Positions 10,601 to 20,735 of a DNA stretch of 64,000 bases are shown one piece after another; the first letter of the stretch is position 1, and each line of letters opens with the position of its first letter. The position numbers and the translations under genes are program-made. The notes beneath the pieces were generated by a model. That model was given only the letters and a program-made list of their open reading frames with translations. It was not told where the DNA came from and did no database searches. This stretch comes from Luidia sarsii (Eukaryota > Echinodermata > Asteroidea > Paxillosida > Luidiidae). Location of the stretch: NCBI GenBank assembly GCA_949987565.1, contig OX465105.1, positions 16,160,426 to 16,224,425 on the forward strand, written 5' to 3'.

Positions 10601-13600
10601 ATTCTTTCAGAACTTTGCTAATGAGAATGGAATACACACAACTGGACCAAGAGTATCAGTATTGGGGTTAGATGGACTTTAAAAAGAAGAAGAGGTTGTC
10701 ACTATCTCAAGCGACCTACAACTCATTTACAAAGCCCGTGATTCTTGTCTCTCCGCTGCAGGAAAAGATCAAGGTGATAAGACTTGTGCGTGACCGGGAG
10801 ACAGACTTATTCAAAGGTGAGTCCTGGAAGAATCTCTATTGCAATCAAATTGGCTCTTCTGATTTTTTTGATTTTTTTTTCCCCGCCATCCTTTGTTATT
10901 GACTTTGTCATGCAGTAAAGTAAGATTTGATCTCAAGGCTTGGGGTTCCCTATTTGGCCAATCCAACCCCCCGGAATCCTTGCTGACCGTCACTCCGATG
11001 ACAACACTCCCTGCTCAATGCTTAGAAAAAATTGACTCTCCCTTCAAAAGGCAACTCGCAACTGAAGCACAGAGTGCATTTTAGGCCGTCTCAACCCCAC
11101 CTCCCCAAAAAATGGTCCGATTGTTATTCCTCCAACTACTATTCCTTTAGCTCTTTTCACACTACAGGGCGAATCCCCGGGTATTAAATCCCCCGGGTAA
11201 TTCGCGGGGATGTTTTACCCCACCAACACCCCCGCAACCATTCGCACCGTACCCATATGGAAACTCCCGGGGACCCTATTTCCCGATGGAAATCGTAAAA
11301 CCCCGGGGTTTTCGCCTTTTACCCTACCCCCCGAGCAGGGGCAAAAATTCACCGGGGTAAAGTTTAACCCCGGGGGATTTCTTTGTTAGTGCGAACAGGC
11401 GGACTGAAATCCCCAGGGATTTTTTTTCGAGAAATCCCCGGGGATTTTCTTCTAGTGTGAAAGCCCCTTTTGACTGTTATTCCCTGTCAATTTTAGTCGA
11501 GGTTTAAGCTGCACGGGGGGTGATGAAGTACACAGATGTTCCACAGCAACCCAGTCTTGGTTCTCCAGAGTATGAGCAGAGCATGCTTTTTCAGAACACT
11601 CGTTCGAACTGGTTCTTATCGGAACTCTTGCCAACTTTTACCGGGGCAGCGCTCCAACAAATATATACACCTCAATGAGACTTAAGGCTTTGCATGGTGG
11701 GTGAATCAATATAGGAAGGTTTGCGGTGAACACCATGTATCAGGTCTCTCAGGTGATGACGGCCAGAGCATACTGGTCGAAACGTCGAGTTACCCTCAGG
11801 TTCTTTTCAGAACCATACCTCTTCCTATAAGAGACCTGATACATGGTGTTCACCGCAAACCTTCCTATATATATACACCTCATCAAACCCATTTGTTTCA
11901 TACAGGATGGTCATTACTACTTTTTTTTTTTTTTTTGAGTCGAGAAGCATGGCAAGTTAACTGTTACAACATTTCCTGTTGGTCTATAAAAGCGATAACC
12001 CGGTTTCACTTGTGCCATTTTTTAATTTTTTTTTTTTTCACCCGTGTCCAGGATACAGTTACGTGGAATTTGAAGATCAGGATGCACTGAAGGAAGCCCT
12101 CCAATACAATGGTGCTGTAAGTACACGGACACACACCTCACTGCTGTCCGAAGGCAAACATTTTTGCCATACAATTGATGCACTCTATGAAGTACTTGTA
12201 TCCGGCTAGAAAAAAAAAGGGTTATTCATCGGGGAAAAATGACAAGAAGATCAGCCAGCCAGACCATCAATCTTTTCCGGTAGCCAAGGAGTTTTTAAAA
12301 GGGCTTTCACCTGTAATCCTCCGGTCTGAATGCGTAAAGCCGTTTGGGGAGGGGGGTCATGCAAAGTGAATGCCACTTTTTGAACAAACAGAAAAAGAGA
12401 AGTGACCAGGAATTCTTTCATCTTCAAATTAAAGTCAACTGTAAAGTCAACCGTAACTAGCAAAGTGTTTCTTATTCAAACTGACTGGGAACTTTTGAAC
12501 AAATTGGAAAATCGGCAAAGAAAACTTTGACTGGACCAGGGACTTGAACCGGAGACCTCTGGATTAATGTACCAGCAATCTTCCGTGCTATCCAGCCCTT
12601 ACATGTAGATGGTGGCCTTCCCTTATATTCTTCTAGTCTATGATCTAGTTGACTATATGATCCCTGGAGATATACATCAGTTAATTAACCCCAACCTTCC
12701 CAAATCCTGCAGAATCCTATTTGCCTTTTGCAGGATTCTGCAGGATTTAGGGCATTAGGGTTTATGTCACAGTAGGAAGATGAAGGATACAGGCTGCTAG
12801 TATCAAAGTGCTGGAGAAAGGATTTTGCAGGATTGAGGGCACATGATAGTTGACACACTATAGGAATGTGCAGGATTGAGGGCATAAGGCGATTTTGTCT
12901 GTAGGAAAATGCAGGATGCTGGTAACAATTCGGACGTCGTTGTGGCTTTTGTCAAGAGATTATCCGTTCGAAAAAGGGCCCCATTGTTCTAAGCTGAAAA
13001 GAGTCTTTGTTTAGAATGTGGACTAAAACTCCATAAGCTCAGTGCAGGATTTGGCAGGATTCAGGCAATGGTCCACAGTAGCCTGTACTGCAGGATTTTT
13101 GCAGGATTCAGGTCACATGGAGATTTGAACAAGGTAGGATTGCAGGATTTTGCAGGATTCAGGTCACATGGAGATTTGAACAAGGTAGGATTGCAGGATT
13201 TTGCAGGATTCAGGCAATGGTCCACAGTAGCCAGTACTGCAGGATTTTGTAGGATTCAGGTCACATGGAGATTTGAACAAGGTAGGATTGCAGGATTTTG
13301 CAGGATTCAGGTCACATGGAGATTTGAACAAGGTAGGATTGCAGGATTTTGCAGGATTCAGGTTATATCTTAAACAGAAATTGGTAGGGGGTTTGACCAA
13401 CAAAGACAAGCTGTTCACTTGCGAACGAGGTCGGCTGGAAGGTACGAGCAACACTTTGGCCGCAAGCCTCTTGCCAAGTTGGCAAAGGGCACCCGCGTAG
13501 TCTCAATTCATACCGGTGCCTGGGTATGGAGGCCCATTGCTTGGTGTGTTGTGCTTGGCTGGAGCAAGCCACGTCCAGCCCGGAGACGGCATACCTTGTG

Positions 13601-16318
13601 TCTGACTGAGATCTAAGTTATAGATATAACATGATGTTTGCGTCGAGGAGAATGTAATTCAAAGAGGTTTTGCCCTTACTCGACGTGGTGGTAAACACTG
13701 AATGCTCAGTGCTCAGACTCCCGAATTCTAGTACAGACGTTGTAACCACTGGACCACCGAGCTGGTCGAGGTCGTGTGGTGGATTCGAATAATATATAAG
13801 TTGTTGAGATCTAAGTTGTATTAGTTAATGCACGTGTCTACCTCTTGTTCAGGTTTTTGATGACAGACAGTTAAAGGTTGACATTGCCGATGGCAAGCGA
13901 CCCAGGGATGGCCGAGGAGGTAAGCCAGCTCTTTCTTCTCTTTGACTTTCAATGTAATTTTATGTTTAAAATGGGGGGGGGAAAAAAATTGAGTGGACTG
14001 CCGTTTTTGAGCCCAATTTCATAGAGCCGCTTAAGAGTGAAAATCTGCTTACCATGAAGTGTTCTCCGTGTAAACAGGATTACACACCAAGGTGCCGTGT
14101 CAATTGCTTCTGACTTACATTCCACTATTCTGTGCTTAGCACGAAACACAAGTGAAGTTTGGGTTTGCAAAGTGTTCAGGAGATTTTGTGCTGAAGAAAA
14201 AGGTTGTGCAGAAGCAGCTCTAGGAAATTGGCCCCTAGCCTCCGGTTAAACATCCCAAACCAACCTATTTCTGCTTTTTGGGGCAAAGGATACTACAGTA
14301 CCTTGTCAGAAGAACTGCCATTCAATGTACCCATTCACACCCTATTCAGTGTACACTGTTGGCCCTTCAGTACGCCACACAGTCCTAGCTGATACATCTC
14401 CTCAACACCTCACGTGTTACTCTAATGTGTGTCCAATGTTGGTTTTACAGGCTTTGGAGGACGGGGCGGCAGCAGGGGAAGAGGTGGAGGAGGTAGAGGA
14501 GGCTACAGAGACGAAGGTAAGCTCACTGATTGTTTGTTGATGGCGGGACAAAATGAATCTCATCAGGGTTTGTTTACGTTCTTGCCCTACAAAGAGTCCA
14601 TTGGCTCATCGACAGCCATTGTTTAGTGGCCAGAGGTGTCCATTTTTATGACCAGTGGCAGCAATTTTAGTGGCCAGTGACGGCCATTTTCAGGGCCAGT
14701 GATGATCATTTTAATTGCCATTTAGTACTGCTGTAAGGCCAAGGCAAAATTACATCGCCGCCCGAATCTTTAAAAAAAAATTGTTTTGTAAAATGATAAA
14801 AAGACATTGATTGATTTTTGCTGTTTCCAGCCGTTGAACCTCATGCATGCACAGCCTACACATCATACCGTACTTAAAAATGAATGGAAATTAGACTACC
14901 CATCTTTTAGGGTTAAAACTTGTTTTGGAAAAGGCAAAAAAAAAGGTTAAGCAAAAGTGCTCGCATCTTCCTTTTTTCAAAAAGTTTGGATGAGAAACTA
15001 AAAAAGCCAACTTATAAAGTCAAGTTCTTAGCCTCAAATAGATCCATTTAGCCACAGACCAGGGCCACCCGAAGATTCATTTAGCTGTGGGCCATTCTTT
15101 TTTTAATAGTCACTGTGGTGTTGGGGGCCACTATTAAAGGTTAGCTCTGTGCTGATGCTACTCTGTTCAATACCATTCTATTTGTATGTGTTCTCACCCG
15201 GACAGGCAACTTTGGCGGAGACTTAAAGCGCGGCGACAGGCCGCCACCCCGGGGAGGTGACGACGGGAATTACCGTGGGGGGCGGGACGACTTCGGGGGC
15301 GGATCGCGCGGCGGCCCCTCGAGAGGCGGCGGCTACCGGGAGCGGGGAGGCTACGACAGGGAGCGCACGGGCAGACCGGACGACTTCAGAGAGCCAGACC
15401 CAGGTAGGGAGGTTGGCCGTGAGGCTCCGAGGCTCTCAGGAGGGTTGGTTTAAGTCGTGGTCCATATTCAACATGTTCTGTTTGCCATCTTTCAAAAGGA
15501 TGTGCAATTGATTGTTTCAATATAGTAGGGCTTGCGGTGACACCGTGTATAAGGTCTCTTCAAGAAGGGGTATGGTTCTGTAAAGAACCTGAGTGGTAAC
15601 TCGACGTTCCGGCCGGTATGCTCTGGCCGTCATCAGGAGATGATGATTCTGGAATGTCGAGTTATCACTCAGGTTCAGAAACATACCCCTTCTTAAAGAC
15701 ACCGTATACACAGTGTCATCGCAAACCCTCCAATTATCGTTTCACCCACCATGCAAAGCCTTATTTCTTTATTTAAAGCCCCTACACAACATTGGTAAGA
15801 TCGAAAAACAGAAATGTTCACAGATTTACATGAAACTTATACAGTTTGAAGATGGTTATAGTAGAAACCTCGCACTGAAATTTTTCTGTCTAAAATGCTG
15901 TATTTGTGGAGAAAAGAAACAGTTTATGTCTCATCCTGTAGATCTAAACAATTTTTCGGAACAATTTGTTGAATGCTGCATTTTCGCGAAACAAACGAAG
16001 CGGTTTTTCACGATTTTCTCGAGACTCGGTTGGCAGATTGAGCTGAAATTTTCACAGGTGTGCTATTTCATGCATATGTTGGATCAGACAGCTATTCTTT
16101 GACCTCGAACCAATGTTGTGTTTTCCCTTGAATTGCTTGGTTCTATTTCTTGATTAGCTGACGGGGCAGGCCGGCCCAAGCTGAAGTTACAGAAGCGGAC
16201 GATCAAGGAGCCGGTCAACCAGCTGGCGGAGGATCTCCAGCGATCCTCCATCTTCGGCAGAGGCAAGCCGAGGTCCGAGGGCAAAGGAGCTGACGGCAAA
16301 CAGGAAAGTGCCGACTAA
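7603..16318 (+). CDS. EIF4H: Eukaryotic translation initiation factor 4H, complete
   Basis: Plus-strand exons: 7603-7661, 9645-9858, 10762-10816, 12052-12116, 13853-13919, 14451-14516, 15206-15403 and 16158-16318 (TAA), together 294 codons. Human EIF4H has 248. Phases close at every GT-AG junction. A Gly-rich leader (residues 20-57) precedes LPTEAPFTAFVGNLP. One RRM spans about residues 68-147: RNP2 is FVGNL (70-74), RNP1 is KGYSYVEF (109-116), and it ends FDDRQLKVDIADG. The C-terminal part is rich in RGG and RDD, and ends with RPKLKLQKRTIKEPVNQLA and SIFGRGKPR, the diagnostic eIF4H tail (RLQLKPRT...NQVA...SIFG). The family stimulates the eIF4A helicase during ribosome scanning in the cytoplasm. 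Exons 2, 6 and 7 have GC-rich Gly/Arg codons; the introns are AT-rich and transposon-laden. Confidence 0.95.
8170..8352. mobile_element. 183-bp foldback transposon with 9-bp target duplication, copy 1
   Basis: The element runs from CGCAGTGGCTGTTGTTAC to its complement GTAACAACAGCCACTGCG. The arms are about 45 bp and nearly perfect, with a short loop. It is flanked by a perfect 9-bp direct repeat TTTTTTTAT (8161-8169 and 8353-8361). Long terminal inverted repeats with 9-bp duplications are the hallmark of Mutator-like elements. It encodes nothing. EIF4H intron 1. Confidence 0.85.
8680..8830. mobile_element. R1 foldback element (hairpin)
   Basis: AAAATTTAGTGGGCCTGACG followed by TTTCGATCCTAGCAGGACC is answered about 50 bases later by its near-perfect complement ending CAGGCCCACTAAATTTTAAG. 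The outer flank (TTTAGTCAGTAAGCAGTTTG) is shared with the copies at 215-260 and 39925-39960, so the full element is longer than the hairpin. Confidence 0.8.
9082..9145. mobile_element. Small foldback element (GTTGCGGTAACC arms)
   Basis: GTTGCGGTAACCGTAAACC is followed by CTCATCCTCCCGAAGGTC and then by the inverted arm CGGTTACCGCAAC. The same arms flank the 15-bp tandem array at 28975-29205. Confidence 0.75.
9962..10545. repeat. 580-bp polypurine (GGA/GAA) tract
   Basis: The plus strand is almost purely purine, built from GGAGGA, GAAGAG and GGAAGATGA units. The long minus-strand open frame of Leu/Ser/Pro is an artefact of composition. It lies in EIF4H intron 2. Such tracts can form triplex (H-DNA) in principle; nothing here proves it. 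Confidence 0.9.
11150..11478. mobile_element. MITE with CTTTTCACACTA terminal inverted repeats, copy 1
   Basis: The left end is AGCTCTTTTCACACTA, the right end TAGTGTGAAAGCCCCTTTT. The inside is built of CCCCGGGG-type palindromes. A longer relative is at 34026-34478. No open frame of note. EIF4H intron 3. Confidence 0.75.
11683..11885. mobile_element. R2 foldback element, complete
   Basis: Arm one reads AGGAAGGTTTGCGGTGAACA; arm two is its complement ending TGTTCACCGCAAACCTTCC. Between them are the family words GAAACGTCGAGTTACC and GGTTCTTTTCAGAACC. Non-coding, in EIF4H intron 3. Confidence 0.8.
12515..12680 (-). mobile_element. tRNA-derived SINE
   Basis: On the minus strand it has a tRNA-like head (GGCTGGATAGC near 12590), a box-B-like segment with CCGGTTCAAGTCC, and the shared tail GTCAAAGTTTTCTTTGCCG. 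Upstream is the family leader GGGAAGGCCACCATCT. EIF4H intron 4. Confidence 0.65.
12695..13370. repeat. GCAGGATT minisatellite with 51-bp higher-order unit
   Basis: The short motif GCAGGATT(T/C) is scattered from 12705. From about 13085 it is organised into repeated units of about 51 bp that read GCAGGATTTTGCAGGATTCA, then GGTCACATGGAGATTTGAAC, then AAGGTAGGATT. At least four such units are nearly identical. It sits in EIF4H intron 4 and creates spurious open frames. Confidence 0.9.
15520..15735. mobile_element. R2 foldback element
   Basis: The left arm GGGCTTGCGGTGACACCGTG is answered by ACAGTGTCATCGCAAACCCT. The internal words AACTCGACGTTCCGGCCGG and CTGGCCGTCATCAGGAGA are typical of the family. 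EIF4H intron 7. Confidence 0.75.
15771..16120. mobile_element. MITE with TAAAGCCCCTACACAACATT ends, copy 1
   Basis: It starts TAAAGCCCCTACACAACATT, and the right end (ACCAATGTTGTG) is the inverted complement. A copy in reverse orientation is at 61197-61571, with shared internal words GAGACTCGGTTGGC and TTTCATGCATATG. Non-coding, in EIF4H intron 7. Confidence 0.7.
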
Positions 16319-17720
16319 AAAAATAAATAAAAATAAACAATCCCCCAAACGCCAAACAACCCTACCCCAACACACCCCCCATGAAAACAGGACAACCCTA
16401 TCCATCTACTCTGTTTGTCTCCTTTTTTTTCAAGGCCCTTGTAATATACACCAATCATTAAACTAAACTAGTGATAACTAAACTAGTGATAATAAAGAAA
16501 TAAAAATGGATGGTTTTCCAACTTGAATGGGAATGCAAGAAAATTACAGCACATTTTTAATTGTTTGGTTTTGTTTTGTTGAGGTTCATCCTCCTTCGCG
16601 TCCGTCTTTAGAGGATATACGCCGTTGGTGTTGTGTAAGATATTAGCTGATCCCAGGACACTCGCAAAGATGTACATGTCTTGACAGTTGGCTCCGTCAG
16701 AATTTTGTGGTTTTTGTTTTGCTTCCTCCTTTTATACTATTCATGAAAAATAAAAATTCAGAAATGGATGAGAAATTGGGTCGTGTATAAAGAAAAAACA
16801 GAAGAAATTGGCATCAGTCGTTAAAATTATTTTCTTTTTGTTTCTTTCAAATTGTCAGACTTGTTCGTGCGTGGATAGGCAACTGTTGCATTGTATATGT
16901 TGCTTGGGCTTATACAAGTTTCTTTAGCCAACTGTCTTTTTCCCCCCTTGAAATCTTTCCTCTAAAAGTCAACTTTTCTAGAGCATTTTTTCCCCTTTGT
17001 TTTAGGACGCGGAAGACAGTCCTAAATGAGGTACCAATTGTCCATCTTCGTGAGGACTAAAAGAAGTTCCGACTAAAATTAGGGAGCAAAATTATTCTTA
17101 AAGAAATAGTGGCTTAGATTACTCGTTCCTTGGCTGTCATCTCACTTTTACAAATTGTATTCTCGAAAGGCAGAGAGCGAGTGTGAACAAGTAGCAGAAA
17201 GCACTGTTAGCGTTAAGTGTTTAGAATCAAGTAGTGGGCATGTCTCAGAGTAGACTTGCAAAGCTATTTTTTCTTCTGGTTTTTTTTTTTTTTCTTAATT
17301 TTTTTTTTTACTCCGGACAGTCAGTGGGCGTTCATTTAAAGCTACAGCTAAGGGAAATTGTTCTTGTTACACTGTGTGTAAAACGTCTTGATAATGTAGT
17401 TGTCAACTCGCCTTGTTTTAGTGGTGTTCAGTTGCATGGCGTCTACCGATTCTGAACTCTCTTGTATATTTTTCCTGTTCCTTTATACGAAAAAAAAAGA
17501 AAGAAAGAAAAAAAAAAAGAGAAAAAAAAAAAAGATCCCACGAAGAAAGATTACTGAAAGTAATCGCTGTCTTGTCATGCATTTCATCACCACAATATTT
17601 GCTTTGTTTTTTTCATTGGAAGGGTTTTTAAAAGTGGCTCCACAATTTTTTGGGAGAGTACCAATTAGAATGACTTGAATAAGAGTGAGTCGGATTGATT
17701 TTACAATTCAAACAGGACTT
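16319..17720 (+). other. Probable EIF4H 3'UTR and downstream sequence
   Basis: AT-rich, with no repeat family and no exon. Candidate AATAAA signals are at 16322 and 16491. The transcript end cannot be fixed from sequence. Confidence 0.45.
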
Positions 17721-18503
17721 TTCTCTGAGACAAGTAGAATTTTCACTTACCCCCCCCCCCAAAAAAAAGGTGCAAAACCTGTTTCCCACGCAGGTTGCCC
17801 TTTTTAATTTTTTTTTTTTACAATTTTAAAGAACTTGCTCTGCATCAAACAAGCACAGAAATGGTCTGATTTGAATTGGCTGGGGACCACGCACGCAGAA
17901 TCGTGAGAAGGTGGCGTTGATTTTAATGCCAGAAGCCAAATCTTTGCGTCGTTGACGTGGCCCGAGGTGTAACTCGAGACGAGTCCCTCCCGCGCCATCT
18001 TGCTCTAGAATTCACTTCTTGCACCTTCTCAATCCGAGCGCGTCCATTCCAGTACCGATCGGCCTTCCCTTCAAGCACCCACACAAACCACCGGGAAAGG
18101 CTTGCCACTACGGAAACCCTCTTTCATCGACGTGGATTTTATTGGCAGCTGCCTACCGATGGGCAGACGGGGAAAGTGGACCAGTGGTCGATTTCATCAA
18201 ACTTATGGACAGATCGCCGTGAGATGACCGATGCACGGAAACCATACTGAACCGATCAGAACTTACGACGAGCTATCCATCGTAAGTTGAGTTACGAAGC
18301 ATCGTAAGGCTTTGTGAAATCCGACCCAGGACGGTCTTCTTCTTAGATCATCGGTCTGCGCCCGATAGGGGACACCGTCTGGTGTGACTATGCAGGCCAA
18401 TGCGGGAAGTGACAGACCCTATTGTAGTGGTTGCACTGGGTACACCCTGATGATGTTGGCTGTTTTTGCGCATGGTCCCCTTCTCGAGCCATACACTAGT
18501 TGT

Positions 18504-18765
18504 ATGTGACCCAGCACAGCGACATGAGAAATATCCCACCAAAACACTTTTCGAGTCAACAACACCTAAAGTCAAAGTACCGGAATCTTCTCAATTTGAT
18601 TAAAAATCAATGTTCTTTTTTTTTTCTTTTTTTTTCTCGGAAAGTTAATGTATTGGAGGAAATTTTGATATCATTTGAAAGCTAATGGTTCACTCTTTCA
18701 CATTATTAGAAAATCTCAAAATCTCAAAAGTGGGGGTTATTCCTCATTATGTGCCGGGTCACATA
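18504..18765. mobile_element. MITE with TGTGACCCGGCACA ends, copy 1
   Basis: The ends are TGTGACCCAGCACA and TGTGCCGGGTCACA. The internal words TATCCCACCAAAACACTTTT and TTTGATATCATTTGAAAGCT recur, inverted, in the copy at 42061-42320. About 260 bp, non-coding, between the convergent EIF4H and GPN3 genes. Confidence 0.85.
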
Positions 18766-19299
18766 TGAAGCAACGAATGGTACTGAAATGAATGAATGGT
18801 AGAAATTCAACTTGGTGCATATCTACACAGCAGATGAAATGCATTTCACCAACAAAAGAAAACTCAAGCCACACTCTCCATAAGTAAAAAAAACCCCTCT
18901 ATTTACATTCATTTACCCAACGTAGATAGTACTTGGTGATGTCACGTCTCAAATAAGCGTTCTCTTTTTAAAAGAATTAAAAAAAGAAAGAAGTTAGTTT
19001 GTTTAACACAAATCATTTTTGAGAAAGAATGATTACGAAGGAAAGCTGCTTACACTTGTATCATAAGCTGATGATTGATTGATTAACCTTGCAGGCAACA
19101 CACTACAGTAGGACACTGTTTGTACAAAATGGACTGCTACCGTACGAATAAAATAAAAAATGAAAAAATAAAAAAAAGACGTTCCGCATTGACTAGGAAT
19201 GCCATTCTTGAGCTTTGTGACCTTCTTGTGTGTTCTTTCTTTGCTGGCCTCTTCGGCTGTGGGTCTGGGTAAGCATAACTTGAAAGTAAAGTAAAGTAA

Positions 19300-19465
19300 A
19301 CATGTATGGTGGGTGAAACAATAATAGGAGGGTTTGCGGTGACACCATGTGTAAGGTCTCTTAAAGAAGAGGCATGGTTCTGAAAAGAACCTAAGTGATA
19401 ACTCGGAGACCATATTATATTATACATCGTGTCACTGCAAGGCGCAAGCCCTCCTATATTGTAAA
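19300..19465. mobile_element. R2 foldback element, degraded
   Basis: It has GGTTTGCGGTGACACCATG, GGTTCTGAAAAGAACC and a decayed right arm CACTGCAAGGCGCAAGCCC. It lies between EIF4H and GPN3. Confidence 0.65.
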
Positions 19466-19829
19466 CATAACTTGATTCCTCACCAGCTGTGTTGAGAACA
19501 AATGCGAGTGGTTGGAACGAGGGAAACGAGCAGTTGAGGGAAAGGCAACGTTGTGCAATGGTGGGCCAAATGATCAAGATAATCAATGATTGGGGCCATG
19601 ATTTTTTTTTCAGTTTCATCTAAAAATTGTATTGGGGTCTCAAGTTCTTGGCCTACACTACTGCACAGTACACGAATGGGCCTTTCCTTCAGGTGGATAA
19701 CCCCACCGATAAAAGCAATGCAGACGCCCGGACTGTGCCAACTTTGACTCGCAACTGCAAATAGCATGCTCTAATTGGCCTGTTTTGAAGAGTTAGTCTG
19801 ATTTTTCTAAGCTTATTTTAAAAGTATTT

Positions 19830-19985
19830 TAAAAAAATGGCAAAGAAAACTTGGACTGGACTGGGACTGGACTGGGACTTGAACCCGAGACCTCTGGCAT
19901 TGAGCACCAGTGCTCTTCCCATCTGAGCTATCCAGCCGTCAGATGGTGGCCTTCCCAAATAGTCAACTAGTCTTTTTACAAATGG
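19830..19985 (-). mobile_element. tRNA-derived SINE, best-preserved head
   Basis: On the minus strand the head reads GGCTGGATAGCTCAGATGGG. The polymerase III box A (TAGCTCAGATGG, 19930-19919) and box B (GGTTCAAGTCC, 19885-19875) are both intact. The tail GTCCAAGTTTTCTTTGCCA matches the other copies. This is a SINE rather than a tRNA gene: no acceptor-stem pairing is seen and the unit is dispersed. Confidence 0.75.
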
Positions 19986-20000
19986 TTACATTATTCAAAA

Positions 20001-20183
20001 CGCAGTGGCTGTTGTTACGACAGTCGTCCGTGTGGTTCCCTGACTTCACAGTATTTGTCAGGATGTTTAGCTCTTGGAACCAGACTATCAGCTAATAGAC
20101 TGGTTCAACCAGCCTGCAATGCTGACGAAATACAATCAAGTCAGGGAACCACACGGACGACTGCCGTAACAACAGCCACTACG
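20001..20183. mobile_element. 183-bp foldback transposon with 9-bp target duplication, copy 2
   Basis: Same length and nearly the same sequence as the element at 8170-8352. It is flanked by a different perfect 9-bp direct repeat, TATTCAAAA (19992-20000 and 20184-20192). Two independent sites with different 9-mers show real transposition. Confidence 0.88.
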
Positions 20184-20509
20184 TATTCAAAATACCGGTA
20201 CATATTACAATATATATTCTGTATAGTGGGTCATCATGGCCATCGGCAACAAAGCCATGGCTGAAGTGGTTTACTGTAAGCTTAGTGAGTCCTATACTGG
20301 TATTAGGGTTACCAGTCAATAGTTGAACACAGGCCTCTGCGATAGCTTACAGACTGGATGATAACCACAGCTGTGACTTATGGAGTGAGTGCCCTGGCCG
20401 CACAACATCACAAATGGTTTTCAATGCCAGCAGGCATTCCTTTGCTGTACAATGGTTCACGGCTCGGAGAAAACTGAAAACTGAAAACTGCAACTGGTAA
20501 ACCGGCCGG

Positions 20510-20650
20510 TATTGAGTGGAAGGTTTGCAGTGACACCACCTAGCACTTCTCTTTCAAGAAGGAGTGTGGCTCTGAAAAGAGCCGGTAACTCAACATTTCG
20601 GGGAGTGTGAACTCTGCCCGTCGCCAGGAGACGGTATTGGTTCCCGTTGG
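20510..20650. mobile_element. R2 foldback element, partial
   Basis: It contains GAAGGTTTGCAGTGACACCA, then GCTCTGAAAAGAGCCGGTAA and CGTCGCCAGGAGACGG. It lies just beyond the GPN3 stop codon. Confidence 0.6.
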
Positions 20651-20735
20651 TGGTCCTATGCCGTAGACCAACTGGCTGTTGATAAAGTTTCTTCATCACT
20701 CCCCCCCCCTCGTCAGGGGTCAGGGGTCAGCGGGG

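Noticed and set aside
13068..13454. Repeat-containing small proteins on both strands
   Set aside because: Produced by the 51-bp minisatellite; open in several frames at once.
19875..19937. Functional tRNA gene on the minus strand
   Set aside because: Boxes A and B are present, but there is no acceptor stem and the unit is dispersed with a common tail, so it is a SINE.
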